Part shown: positions 36,175-44,485 of the stretch, one piece after another
Layout of the letters: every line of letters begins with the position of its first letter
Numbering within the stretch: the first letter of the stretch is position 1
Assembly: GCA_965230765.1 (NCBI GenBank)
Contig: CBDDLR010000002.1
Location: forward strand, 930,001-994,000
DNA: 64,000 bases
Direction: 5' to 3'
DNA from: Sunxiuqinia sp965230765
GTDB lineage: Bacteria; Bacteroidota; Bacteroidia; Bacteroidales; Prolixibacteraceae
The notes under the pieces: generated by a model
Databases searched by the model: none
What the model saw: the letters and a program-made list of their open reading frames with translations, nothing else
Told to the model about the DNA's origin: nothing
Translations under genes and position numbers: made by a program

Positions 36175-37191
36175 TTATTTTTCTGATAATGTAAAACTCA
36201 ACACGTATTCTTCAGAATGGTCCTTAATTTTTGCATTCTGTATTTCATATATGGGCATCCACTTATAATATTTCTTATTATTATACTGAAGCTCTGCAAG
36301 CATATTGAAGTACATGTTGTTACTTCCTCCTGCATCAAAAGGAGTATGTTTATCAATTATCAAAGGATTGTTTTCTTCTAAGTCAAAAATAATCTCTCCT
36401 TTAGCGTTTAGGGTTTCAACGATTATTGGTTCAGGAATAACAGTATAAGAATACCATTTAACAGGGTAAAACTTAACTACGCTTCCTTCACAACTTTCAC
36501 CGTTTATATTCGATACCGAAATCTTAATTTGTTTTGGGAACAAATCTTTTAACTGTGGCGTATCGGCTGAATCTGCACTTTTATTGATGATGGCAATACT
36601 GTGGTCGTCCCATTGTGTTGCACCATAGCAATAATTCATAACACTTTCAGGTCCTTTAAATTCTTCATGGTTAATTGGATTTTTATCTTTACTTACTTTA
36701 CAAGCATATATGTCCATTGCCCCCCGTGCATGCCCAAATTCATGGGCTATGCCATCCACTGCTTTAGTTGCGAAAGGCCCACCATCCTGTTCCATACCCC
36801 ATGCATGATAAATAGCTCTGTGAGGGACTCCATAATACCCGCCACCGGTATCGAAACCATTAACAACAACATGTATTAAATGATTCGGGTGGGGTTCAAA
36901 ACACCTTGCACGTGCTTTTTCGTTGTCGGCAGTAAAAATATACACTGAATCAGGAATAAACTTAAACTGGCCATCAAATACCCCAGGAGCATTAAATCGA
37001 TCATTCACTGTTTCAAAAATAGGTTTCATGATATCTTTTAGTGCGCTTACATCTCCATATTCTTTAGCAGTACGCGACTCAACCCCAATCAACACTTTAA
37101 ACTCCCAGGTTTCTTTTTCTTGGGCAAAAGCATTCATTGTTTGAAATCCTAATAAAAATAGAACTACAATTACTGTTTTATTTAAATTCAT
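36175..37191 (-). CDS. Secreted metzincin-like zinc metalloprotease
   Basis: 338 residues with a signal peptide (ends NAFAQ). The zinc motif is HEFGHARGAMD at 150-160 (HExxHxxGxxD, with Asp160 as possible third ligand as in snapalysin-like families), followed by a Met-turn-like SVMNY at 183-187. The C-terminal ~130 residues are a beta-rich domain. The whole protein aligns with the N-terminal part of the LamG lipoprotein at 11011-12708, which has lost the catalytic residues. Its location in a glycosidase operon suggests cleavage of a glycosylated polypeptide. I cannot name a MEROPS family. Confidence 0.72.
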   Translation of the reverse strand: MNLNKTVIVVLFLLGFQTMNAFAQEKETWEFKVLIGVESRTAKEYGDVSALKDIMKPIFETVNDRFNAPGVFDGQFKFIPDSVYIFTADNEKARARCFEPHPNHLIHVVVNGFDTGGGYYGVPHRAIYHAWGMEQDGGPFATKAVDGIAHEFGHARGAMDIYACKVSKDKNPINHEEFKGPESVMNYCYGATQWDDHSIAIINKSADSADTPQLKDLFPKQIKISVSNINGESCEGSVVKFYPVKWYSYTVIPEPIIVETLNAKGEIIFDLEENNPLIIDKHTPFDAGGSNNMYFNMLAELQYNNKKYYKWMPIYEIQNAKIKDHSEEYVLSFTLSEK

Positions 37192-37250
37192 CTTTGTTGA
37201 TTATTATAAATTAGTTCAGGACTAAACTGCATGACCTGTTCGTCCTTAAT

Positions 37251-38447
37251 TTATTTTTTTGTAAGTCGAACCATTAAAATCCCGTGAGCAGGAATACTAA
37301 GTTCAGTTGGTTTAGATGTAGTTCCAATATTTTCTTGCTTCCATAAATCCCTGATCGAATATTCTGTTTTGCCGAATCTTATGGCTTGCTTATTGGCATA
37401 AATATTTAACCTAGCCCAGTCATATTTTTCATTCCATGTTTTCTCTGTACGGTTCAAAAAGCAAATAGCCAACTCTTCATTTTCCAGGAACTTCACCCAA
37501 ACTTCTTTCTCTCCCATATCCAAGAACTTAATGGCCTGCTTGCCCAGTTTATCCTGGTTGATAGCCAAAACTTCTTCGTTTGTAAGGATTTTTTTGACTT
37601 CATCAGACATGTTACGAAGATCATTCCCTGCCATTAACGGAGCTGCGAGCATGGCCCACATGGTAAAATGGGTCACGTTCTCATCGTAAGTCAATCCGGC
37701 ATTACCAACTTCCAGCATATCCGGATCATTCCAATGTCCGGGACCAGCATATTTGTGCAGGTCTGCATTCTTGTCAATGATATCAACAATACCTAAACCT
37801 CCCCAATTAATTTTCGCTTGATAGATATTTCGGATATCTGCCGTTGTTCTCCAAAGATGCCCAATTCCTTCACCCCATTCCCAGGGTTTATTATCACCCC
37901 ATTCACAGATACTGAACACAATTGGCCTGCCACATTCCTTGAGAGCGTCACTCATCGTTTTATAGGCTGCTTTTGCATCCTGGCCTTCATTATAACACCA
38001 ATCGTATTTTAGATAATCGACACCCCAGGAGGCATAAGTACGCGCATCCTGGAATTGATAGCCTCTACTTCCAGGCCTCCCCTGGCAAGTTTTGGAACCA
38101 GCACAAGAATAAATTCCGAATTTTAAACCGAGAGAATGCACATAATCGGCTACATCCTTCATTCCGTTCGGAAATCGTTCTGGATCAACGATAATATTGC
38201 CGATACTGTCTCGTCCGATTTGCCAGCAATCATCAATTACAACATATTCGTAACCAACATCGGACATTCCTGAATTTACCATGGCTTCTGCCATTTCCAT
38301 AATTAACTTGGCGCTGACATCGCACCCAAATTTGTTCCAACTATTCCACCCCATAGGTGGTGTAGGAGCTAAATCATCAAATTCTTGTGAATTTGAAAAT
38401 TGAATCCCCAGAAGAAAAATCCCCAGGATCAATACATACTTTTTCAT
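37251..38447 (-). CDS. GH27 alpha-galactosidase
   Basis: 398 residues from an ATG that gives a normal signal peptide (ends SNSQ); the open frame extends 26 codons further, without signal features. GH27 hallmarks: LAPTPPMGWNSWNKFGC (26-42), VIDDCWQ, GIYSCAGSKTCQGRPGS, YLKYDWC with nucleophile Asp149, and RTTADIRN with acid/base Asp204. It releases terminal alpha-D-galactose with retention of configuration. First gene of the ~18-kb leftward run; a LacI-type operator lies 66 nt upstream of this start. Confidence 0.93.
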   Translation of the reverse strand: MKKYVLILGIFLLGIQFSNSQEFDDLAPTPPMGWNSWNKFGCDVSAKLIMEMAEAMVNSGMSDVGYEYVVIDDCWQIGRDSIGNIIVDPERFPNGMKDVADYVHSLGLKFGIYSCAGSKTCQGRPGSRGYQFQDARTYASWGVDYLKYDWCYNEGQDAKAAYKTMSDALKECGRPIVFSICEWGDNKPWEWGEGIGHLWRTTADIRNIYQAKINWGGLGIVDIIDKNADLHKYAGPGHWNDPDMLEVGNAGLTYDENVTHFTMWAMLAAPLMAGNDLRNMSDEVKKILTNEEVLAINQDKLGKQAIKFLDMGEKEVWVKFLENEELAICFLNRTEKTWNEKYDWARLNIYANKQAIRFGKTEYSIRDLWKQENIGTTSKPTELSIPAHGILMVRLTKK

Positions 38448-38512
38448 TTTGGCCGTATAATTTGATTTAATTAGACTGAATTCATTACAAACTGTATTCA
38501 ATTTGAAATAAA

Positions 38513-38522
38513 CACACGTGTG
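38513..38522. promoter_or_regulatory. LacI-family operator upstream of the GH27-led operon
   Basis: CACACGTGTG, a perfect 10-bp palindrome, matches the core of the 16-bp operator in front of fucU (6580-6595). The flanks differ (AA left, CA right), so it may be the weaker site. I found no third copy in the window. It probably lets the LacI-type regulator at 6614-7621 control the hydrolase/catabolic gene run. Confidence 0.75.
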
Positions 38523-38594
38523 CAATTTTGTAAATTAATAAGAATTAAACAAGGATATTAACAAGTTTCTAATATGTTATTCGGACTTTTTTGC

Positions 38595-39899
38595 CTAAAC
38601 CTTCGAAACAAACAATTCCTGAATTCTTTCAGCAACTTCCTCAAAGTCAGGATCGATATCGAAAATAAGGTCAGGTTTTAAATAGATTAGCTCTTTATCT
38701 TGCTTGAAGCGTTCTTCACCGCCACCGGTAATATTTAGCACGATTAAATCATTTTTGCCTACTTTGCCTTCTTTTACAGCATTAATAAGTGTTGCGGTAG
38801 CAATTCCAGCAGCCGGGTGAATATCTATTTGCTCAGTTTCCAGGAATAGTTTTAGTGCTGCACGCCCCTCTTCATTATTCGCAACCAATACTTCACCACC
38901 AGCGTCTTTCATTGCTTCAAACAATCCGCCAGCCATTGAGTATGAAGGTTTTCTGTTAGACAAAACCTTGGCATCAATTTCCTCTACCTGCTTGCGAGCC
39001 AAATCATCATCCATTGGTAAAATATCACGTGAACCAGCTTCCCAAGCTTCTTTAATAGGGATAAACGGATAGTTTTGAGAAACCATCAGTTTCATCTTAT
39101 TCTGTCCAAAACGGCCATCTGCCAAAAAGCGTAAGTTTGCTTCCCATGCAGCAATTGCGCCCGTTCCACTTCCAATGGCCTGAAAATAATAATCAGGAAT
39201 TTTACCAATTGTAGTAATGGCAGAATAAACGGTTGTTCCCATTCCATCACGCCGAGCTACATTTCTTGACCCGCCTTCAGGAATAAACTGATCCAGTTTC
39301 TCGGCATAATTAGATAAATGAATAGCATCATAATAGTCGCTTCCCTTACGGCTACATACTAATTTCACACAGTCGTTTATTGGTCTGTCAAACCATAGCG
39401 CATTTAAATTATCTTCAGGAACAAATAAAATCAGCGGGATATTATTATCTGAGCATACCCTGGCAAAGGCACGGGCTGTGTTTCCGGCTGAAGCTACAAT
39501 CAGGATTTTATTCATATCGTCACGCATTCTTCCACAAACCGAATAAGCTTCGGTTTCTTTAAACGAGCAGGTGGTCATGTAAGCTCCTTTTTCAGGCCAG
39601 TAGCCACTAAAAGTAATCCAGAGGTTATTCAGACCTAATTCTTTTGCCAGTCCATTACTTTTATAGGTCACCGGGGCAGATGAGCCTTTTAGCATTTTTT
39701 GAACAGGTAACCAATCAGAAAATTTGTATAAACCATAACTGTCATCTTTCACCTCAATTTGTTTGTGCTCATATACAGCACGTATTAAGGTAGGAATTTC
39801 TTCGCCTTCTGCACTCAATGTCCAGCCTTCATCTTCAAAAGTATTTCCAGTTTTTACCGACTGAAGTTTATATTTGGTCTTATCAAATTTCTGATCCAT
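38595..39899 (-). CDS. Cysteate synthase (PLP-dependent, threonine-synthase fold)
   Basis: 434 residues. The enzyme makes L-cysteate from O-phospho-L-serine and sulfite. The PLP lysine is in CSFKETEAY, with a phosphate-binding GSGTGA loop and a C-terminal LNITGGGEE segment. The Bacteroidota members feed cysteate into capnine-type sulfonolipids, while archaeal ones serve coenzyme M synthesis (family knowledge). No acyltransferase partner is adjacent; the gene is alone, divergent from the SpmAB-like gene. Threonine synthase itself is the alternative, less likely because of the SFKETEA motif. Confidence 0.78.
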   Translation of the reverse strand: MDQKFDKTKYKLQSVKTGNTFEDEGWTLSAEGEEIPTLIRAVYEHKQIEVKDDSYGLYKFSDWLPVQKMLKGSSAPVTYKSNGLAKELGLNNLWITFSGYWPEKGAYMTTCSFKETEAYSVCGRMRDDMNKILIVASAGNTARAFARVCSDNNIPLILFVPEDNLNALWFDRPINDCVKLVCSRKGSDYYDAIHLSNYAEKLDQFIPEGGSRNVARRDGMGTTVYSAITTIGKIPDYYFQAIGSGTGAIAAWEANLRFLADGRFGQNKMKLMVSQNYPFIPIKEAWEAGSRDILPMDDDLARKQVEEIDAKVLSNRKPSYSMAGGLFEAMKDAGGEVLVANNEEGRAALKLFLETEQIDIHPAAGIATATLINAVKEGKVGKNDLIVLNITGGGEERFKQDKELIYLKPDLIFDIDPDFEEVAERIQELFVSKV

Positions 39900-40070
39900 T
39901 ATTGTATTTTTAGAGCCCCAAAAATATTAAAATATCGCTTACAAAGGAATTAGATCTTTCGTTTATTCAAAATGCATTGAAAAGATTTAACCAATTCCTG
40001 TTAAAAAAAGAATGTTCATCAGAAGCCTTATTTTTTGTAGATTCACATAAAAATTTACGAACACACATAC

Positions 40071-41303
40071 ATGGCTTTAAATTATATCTGGATATTCTTC
40101 TTTCTCGTTGCTTTTGTTGTTGGTTTGATTAAGTTAATCTTTCTGGGCGACACAGAAATTTTTCCTGCCATTGTTAACTCTACCTTTGATATGGCCAAAA
40201 CTGGATTTGAAATCTCACTTGGTCTAACCGGGGTTTTAACACTCTGGATGGGGATTATGAAAATTGGAGAAGAAGGAGGAATTGTTCGGGTGTTTTCAAA
40301 GGTTATCGGACCTTTTTTTAAGAAATTATTTCCTGAATTAGGAAAAGAACATCCTGCACATGCATCCATTATGATGAACCTGGCTGCCAATATGCTGGGA
40401 TTGGATAATGCTGCCACCCCAATGGGTTTAAAGGCCATGAATGAGATGCAGGAAACCAACTCGGACAAAAAAACGGCATCAAACGCTCAGATCATGTTTT
40501 TGGTGTTGAATACCTCCGGCTTGACAGTTCTTCCAATTAGCATTATGGTATACAGGGCCCAGCTTGGTGCTGCCAACCCGAGTGATATTTTTATTCCAAT
40601 CATGTTGGCTACCTATTTTTCCACCATTGCGGGATTACTGGCTGTATCATTTTACCAGCGCATTAATCTTTTAGACAAAACAATACTTAGCTACCTGGGA
40701 GGATTTACAGCATTTATTGCTGGGCTAATCTGGTATTTTTCAACTCTGGAACAATCTCAAATCACATTAATCTCAAATGTTGCAAGTAGCCTGATTTTAT
40801 TTTCTATTATCATCTTGTTTATCCTTCTGGCTTTTCGAAAGAAAATAAATATTTACGAAGCGTTTATTGATGGGGCAAAGGATGGTTTTAAGATTGCGGT
40901 TAAAATTATTCCGTACCTAATTGCTATACTTGTTGCTATTGGTGTATTTCGGGCTTCAGGAGCCATGGAATGGTTTACTGGAGGCATTGCCTGGTGCCTA
41001 ACCATGCTTGGTGTCAATACTGATTTTATAGAGGCACTTCCTACAGCCTTAATGAAACCACTTAGTGGCAGTGGTGCGCGAGGAATGATGGTTGATGCCA
41101 TGAATACTTATGGAGCAGACTCGTTTGTAGGCCGGGTAGCAAGTACAGTGCAGGGGGCAACCGATACCACCTTTTACATCCTGGCTGTTTATTTCGGATC
41201 GGTTGGCATCAAAAAAACCCGCCATGCCTTGACATGCGGGTTGATTGCAGATTTTGCAGGTATCATTGCAGCCATCTTCATGGCTTACCTTTTCTTTCAT
41301 TAA
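40071..41303 (+). CDS. Nucleoside-recognition (SpmA-SpmB fusion) membrane protein
   Basis: 410 residues with about 10 hydrophobic segments. The first half matches SpmA-like proteins (WMGIMKIGEEGGIV, NLAANMLGLDNAATPMGLKAM), and the second half SpmB-like proteins (VKIIPYLIAILVAIGVFRASGAM, LMKPLSGSGARGMM). The two gate domains are fused in one chain, as usual in Bacteroidota, which do not sporulate. Transport role unproven. Divergent from cysteate synthase with a 171-nt spacer. Confidence 0.85.
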   Translation: MALNYIWIFFFLVAFVVGLIKLIFLGDTEIFPAIVNSTFDMAKTGFEISLGLTGVLTLWMGIMKIGEEGGIVRVFSKVIGPFFKKLFPELGKEHPAHASIMMNLAANMLGLDNAATPMGLKAMNEMQETNSDKKTASNAQIMFLVLNTSGLTVLPISIMVYRAQLGAANPSDIFIPIMLATYFSTIAGLLAVSFYQRINLLDKTILSYLGGFTAFIAGLIWYFSTLEQSQITLISNVASSLILFSIIILFILLAFRKKINIYEAFIDGAKDGFKIAVKIIPYLIAILVAIGVFRASGAMEWFTGGIAWCLTMLGVNTDFIEALPTALMKPLSGSGARGMMVDAMNTYGADSFVGRVASTVQGATDTTFYILAVYFGSVGIKKTRHALTCGLIADFAGIIAAIFMAYLFFH

Positions 41304-41317
41304 TTTATTTCGTAAAA

Positions 41318-41734
41318 TTAGGAGTCCTGAGCGTCATAAACCTGAACCCGTTCCCATAATTCACTGTTTTCTTCAATAAATTTTAAATGAATTTCGTGTT
41401 TTTGATAAATGTCATGATCTTCTTTGTTATCGAAAATAACCAAGTACGAATAAGTAAATGAGCCATCAACAACTTCTCGTTCTGATTTTGGTGGTATTCC
41501 AATATGGCTTTCCCTGATTTGTGGAATGGTATCCATCATGGCAAGTCCCTTTTCAAATTTCTTTCTTACTTCAACATTTTTGGGATCTTTTAACCAGAAA
41601 TAAACCTGATGCACAAAACTTTTGGGCATAACTTTAGTGGTTTGAGTAGCTTTAACCTGGTTTCCAAAACGAATAATGGCAAACAGTGCAATGGCGGCAA
41701 AGCTTGTTTTAAAGAAAATTCTACGATTTTTCAT
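41318..41734 (-). CDS. Dabb-family (stress-responsive alpha/beta barrel) protein with signal sequence
   Basis: 138 residues from the first ATG; a TTG start 12 codons upstream would overlap kdsA and is less likely. The N-terminus (KNRRIFFKTSFAAIALFAII) looks like an export signal or anchor. The remainder is a single dimeric ferredoxin-like Dabb domain: FVHQVYFWLKDP, FEKGLAMMDTIPQI, GIPP, YSYLVIFDNKEDHDIYQKHEIHLKF. The function of such proteins is usually unknown; some are cyclases. It follows kdsA by 22 nt. Confidence 0.8.
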   Translation of the reverse strand: MKNRRIFFKTSFAAIALFAIIRFGNQVKATQTTKVMPKSFVHQVYFWLKDPKNVEVRKKFEKGLAMMDTIPQIRESHIGIPPKSEREVVDGSFTYSYLVIFDNKEDHDIYQKHEIHLKFIEENSELWERVQVYDAQDS

Positions 41735-41756
41735 TTGGAAAGAAGTTTGTTCGGTA

Positions 41757-42563
41757 TTAAATAACGTCAACGACCTGCTTCAGTTTTATCAATTTTGTAA
41801 GCAAGTCTTTTAAATAGTCAAGCTTCAGCATATTGGCTCCATCCGATTTTGCAACAGATGGATCAGGATGCGTTTCAATAAACAAACCATCAACGCCAAC
41901 TGCAACACCAGCTTTAGCTAGTGTTTCAATCATTTCTGGCATTCCTCCGGTTACACCGCTTGCCTGGTTAGGTTGCTGCAACGAGTGTGTTATATCTAAA
42001 ATAACCGGACAATTATTCTTTTGCATCTCAGGAATTCCACGGAAATCAACCACCAAATCCTGGTAGCCAAATGTTGTACCCCGTTCGGTGAGCATGACAT
42101 TTTCGTTTCCACTTTCACGAATTTTATCAACAGCAAATCCCATAGCGCTGGCAGCAAGGAATTGTCCTTTTTTAATGTTGACCACTTTACCTGTTTTGGC
42201 TGCGGCAATAAGTAAATCAGTTTGACGGCACAAAAATGCAGGTATTTGCAAAACATCAACATACTGTGATGCTAGTACAGCTTCTTCGGCAGAATGAATA
42301 TCGGTAACGGTCGGAATATCAAACTTTTCACCAATTGCTTTCAAAATGGAAAGGGCTTTTTCATCCCCTATTCCGGTGAACGAATCCAGGCGGGAACGGT
42401 TTGCCTTTCGATACGACCCCTTAAACACAAATGGGATTTTCAGTTCATCACTAATTGCACAAATGGCTTCGGCTATTTCAAAGGCCATTTTTTCGCCTTC
42501 AACGACACAAGGACCTGCTAATAACAGGAAATTCTGTCCTTCATATTTTAGTTTTGGGATCAT
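41757..42563 (-). CDS. kdsA: 3-deoxy-8-phosphooctulonate synthase (Kdo-8-phosphate synthase)
   Basis: 268 residues. The enzyme condenses phosphoenolpyruvate with arabinose 5-phosphate for the Kdo of lipopolysaccharide. Motifs: LLAGPCVVEGE, FKGSYRKANRSRLDSFTGIGDEKAL, TDIHSAEEA, QIPAFLCRQTDL, NIKKGQFLA, ERGTTFGY, and the C-terminal GVDGLFIETHPDPSVAKSDGANML. Full length. It is divergent from the CNNM/CBS gene, with an 82-nt spacer. Confidence 0.96.
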   Translation of the reverse strand: MIPKLKYEGQNFLLLAGPCVVEGEKMAFEIAEAICAISDELKIPFVFKGSYRKANRSRLDSFTGIGDEKALSILKAIGEKFDIPTVTDIHSAEEAVLASQYVDVLQIPAFLCRQTDLLIAAAKTGKVVNIKKGQFLAASAMGFAVDKIRESGNENVMLTERGTTFGYQDLVVDFRGIPEMQKNNCPVILDITHSLQQPNQASGVTGGMPEMIETLAKAGVAVGVDGLFIETHPDPSVAKSDGANMLKLDYLKDLLTKLIKLKQVVDVI

Positions 42564-42610
42564 AGGTAAATTCTTTCTTGCAAAGATACGAAACAGCTGC
42601 TAAATTTGAA

Positions 42611-42641
42611 TTTGAGATCAACAATTAAAATAATACTTTTG
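42611..42641 (+). promoter_or_regulatory. Full Bacteroidota-type promoter for the CNNM/CBS gene
   Basis: TTTG at 42611-42614, 19 nt, then TACTTTTG at 42634-42641: both boxes and the spacing fit the TTTG-N19-TAnnTTTG consensus. The start codon at 42646 begins only 4 nt after the -7 box, where the transcript itself should start, so the message may be leaderless. Confidence 0.7.
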
Positions 42642-42645
42642 GTAA

Positions 42646-43698
42646 ATGGTGAAACTTATCTTATTCCTCTTACTGGCCCTTGGAATATCATTCCTCTGTT
42701 CCATTCTTGAAGCGGTTATTCTTTCACTTCCTTTATCATTCATCCTGAGCAAAATAAAAAAAGGTTCTGCTTCGGCGAAACGCTTAAAAAAGTTGAAAGA
42801 AAATATTGACAAGCCACTTTCTGCCATTCTCTCGTTAAACACCATTGCACATACCATTGGTGCTGCTGGCGTTGGAGCACAGGCAGTTGTTGTTTTTGGA
42901 AATGAGTGGTTTGGCGTAATTTCAGCAGTTCTAACTTTACTTATTCTTTTCCTGTCGGAAATCATCCCCAAAACGATTGGTGCCACCTACTGGCGAGAAT
43001 TGGCAGCGCCAACTTCGGTTATCCTGTCCGTGATTATTTTTCTAATGTACCCGCTGGTAATCGTATCAGGTTTTTTAACACGCTTATTTTCCCGCAAAGA
43101 AAGTGCAGAAGTAATGAGCCGTGAAGAAATTTCGGTTTTGACCGACATGGCTGCCGACGAAGGTGTCTTTAATGAAAATGAACGAAAAATACTGCACAAC
43201 ACGTTACTCGTTCAAACGGTTAAGGCAAAAGATATCATGACCCCCAGAACGGTGTTGGCAACGGCTCAGGAATCGATGAAATTGAAAGAATTCTTTAAAA
43301 CAAAGGAATTCTATTCATTTTCCAGAATCCCAATTTATAAAGAAACTATTGATGAAATTTCAGGATATATCTTGAAGTATGAACTAATGGAAAAACTGCT
43401 GGACAAACAGGATGATTTGACCATGAAAGACATTTGCCGTGAAATTGTGGTTTGTTATGAAAGCCTTCCTGTTACCCGTCTTTACAACCTACTGCTCGAA
43501 AAGAATGAGCACATTGCATTGGTGCTGAATGAATTTGGGTCAACTGAGGGAATTGTAACCATGGAAGACATTGTTGAGACTTTCCTTGGAATGGAGATTA
43601 TTGATGAACGAGACCAGGATGTTGACCTGAGACAATTGGCCAAAGAAAAATGGGTGATCCAGTCCCGATCGTTAAAAAACAGGTATTTGAAAAAATAA
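42646..43698 (+). CDS. CNNM/DUF21 membrane protein with CBS pair (CorC/HlyC-like)
   Basis: 350 residues. Residues ~1-150 form the CNNM transmembrane domain with three to four helices (SFLCSILEAVILSLP, LNTIAHTIGAAGVGAQA, ILFLSEIIPKTIGATYW). It is followed by a CBS-domain pair (VKAKDIMTPRTVL, FSRIPIYKETIDEISGYI, IALVLNEFGSTEGIVTMEDIVETFLG). The CorC_HlyC C-terminal domain is missing, so it is shorter than typical family members. Such proteins are linked to magnesium export or sensing. The start is fixed by the promoter just upstream and the immediate membrane helix. Confidence 0.88.
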   Translation: MVKLILFLLLALGISFLCSILEAVILSLPLSFILSKIKKGSASAKRLKKLKENIDKPLSAILSLNTIAHTIGAAGVGAQAVVVFGNEWFGVISAVLTLLILFLSEIIPKTIGATYWRELAAPTSVILSVIIFLMYPLVIVSGFLTRLFSRKESAEVMSREEISVLTDMAADEGVFNENERKILHNTLLVQTVKAKDIMTPRTVLATAQESMKLKEFFKTKEFYSFSRIPIYKETIDEISGYILKYELMEKLLDKQDDLTMKDICREIVVCYESLPVTRLYNLLLEKNEHIALVLNEFGSTEGIVTMEDIVETFLGMEIIDERDQDVDLRQLAKEKWVIQSRSLKNRYLKK

Positions 43699-43728
43699 AA
43701 AAAAGGATGCCATCTATTGCTGTAAGCA

Positions 43729-43885
43729 AAGAGGGTGTCCAAAAAGTACCTCATCTGCACCTTCAACGACTTTTACCCTTACATTCCCTAAAGGGAAGTC
43801 GTTGAAATTCAGGTTCCCTTTAGGGTTAGGGTAAAACTGAATTTCATGAAATATACAATTATGCTTACTTTTTGGAAACCCTCTT
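43729..43885. repeat. MITE/REP-like element, copy A (outer inverted repeats plus two inner hairpins)
   Basis: The outer 20-nt arms (43729-43748 and 43866-43885) are inverted repeats with one mismatch, reading GAGGGTGTCCAAAAAG inward. Inside are two hairpins: 43762-43772 with 43796-43806 (11 bp), and 43803-43812 with 43837-43846 (10 bp). Each loop holds a G/C core: CCCTAAAGGG in the first, CCCTTTAGGG then TTAGGGT in the second. The element fills the gap between the convergent CNNM and iorB genes. A related element lies at 52103-52242. No transposase is present. Confidence 0.7.
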
Positions 43886-43890
43886 AATAT

Positions 43891-44472
43891 TTATTTATTT
43901 TCTTCAGCAAATGCCCTACCCCTTCTCAGCGCATCGAGGTTCATATCAACGATTTCCTCTCCTTTACGCTCGAAAATTTTAACGATACCAGCTTCAATTT
44001 TATTGAATTCAATATCGATAAAAGGTGAAGCAGCCCCAAGCATAACCATATTTGAAGCTCTTGCATTTCCACAATCTTTAGCAATCTGGTCAGCATCAAT
44101 GGCCACAAAACGCGGAAGCTTCTCAATTTCAGCCATTACCGCTTCCAGTTCCGGATAATTTGGTATGTTCACAAACGGAGTTGTATTCGTTACCAAATAC
44201 CCGGTTTCAGACAAGTAAGGCAAATAGCGCAATGACTCCATTGGTTCAACAGATAAAATTAGGTCGGCTGTTCCAATTGGGATCAAGTCTGACGCAATAT
44301 TACGGTCAGAAATACGCATATGTGATACCACTGCTCCCCCACGTTGGCTCATCCCATGCGTTTCAGCTTGCTTTATATCTAACTGATCGGCCAACGCTGC
44401 TGTTCCAAGTGTAGCTGCAATGGATAGAATTCCCTGTCCGCCAACTCCTGCTAATACTATATCGGTTTTCAT
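43891..44472 (-). CDS. iorB: Indolepyruvate:ferredoxin oxidoreductase, beta subunit
   Basis: 193 residues: the gamma/beta-type domain of 2-oxoacid:ferredoxin oxidoreductases, with IVLAGVGGQGILSIAATLG (5-23), KQAETHGMSQRGGAVVSHMRI and NMVMLGAA. With the alpha subunit encoded just upstream (13-nt gap) it converts aryl pyruvates to aryl-acetyl-CoA, or the reverse, with ferredoxin. Cytoplasmic. Typical of anaerobes or microaerobes. Confidence 0.93.
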   Translation of the reverse strand: MKTDIVLAGVGGQGILSIAATLGTAALADQLDIKQAETHGMSQRGGAVVSHMRISDRNIASDLIPIGTADLILSVEPMESLRYLPYLSETGYLVTNTTPFVNIPNYPELEAVMAEIEKLPRFVAIDADQIAKDCGNARASNMVMLGAASPFIDIEFNKIEAGIVKIFERKGEEIVDMNLDALRRGRAFAEENK

Positions 44473-44485
44473 TTTCTACTTTTTT

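Noticed and set aside
43729..43885. Complete insertion sequence
   Set aside because: There is no transposase frame between the inverted repeats; at about 157 bp it can only be a non-autonomous element.
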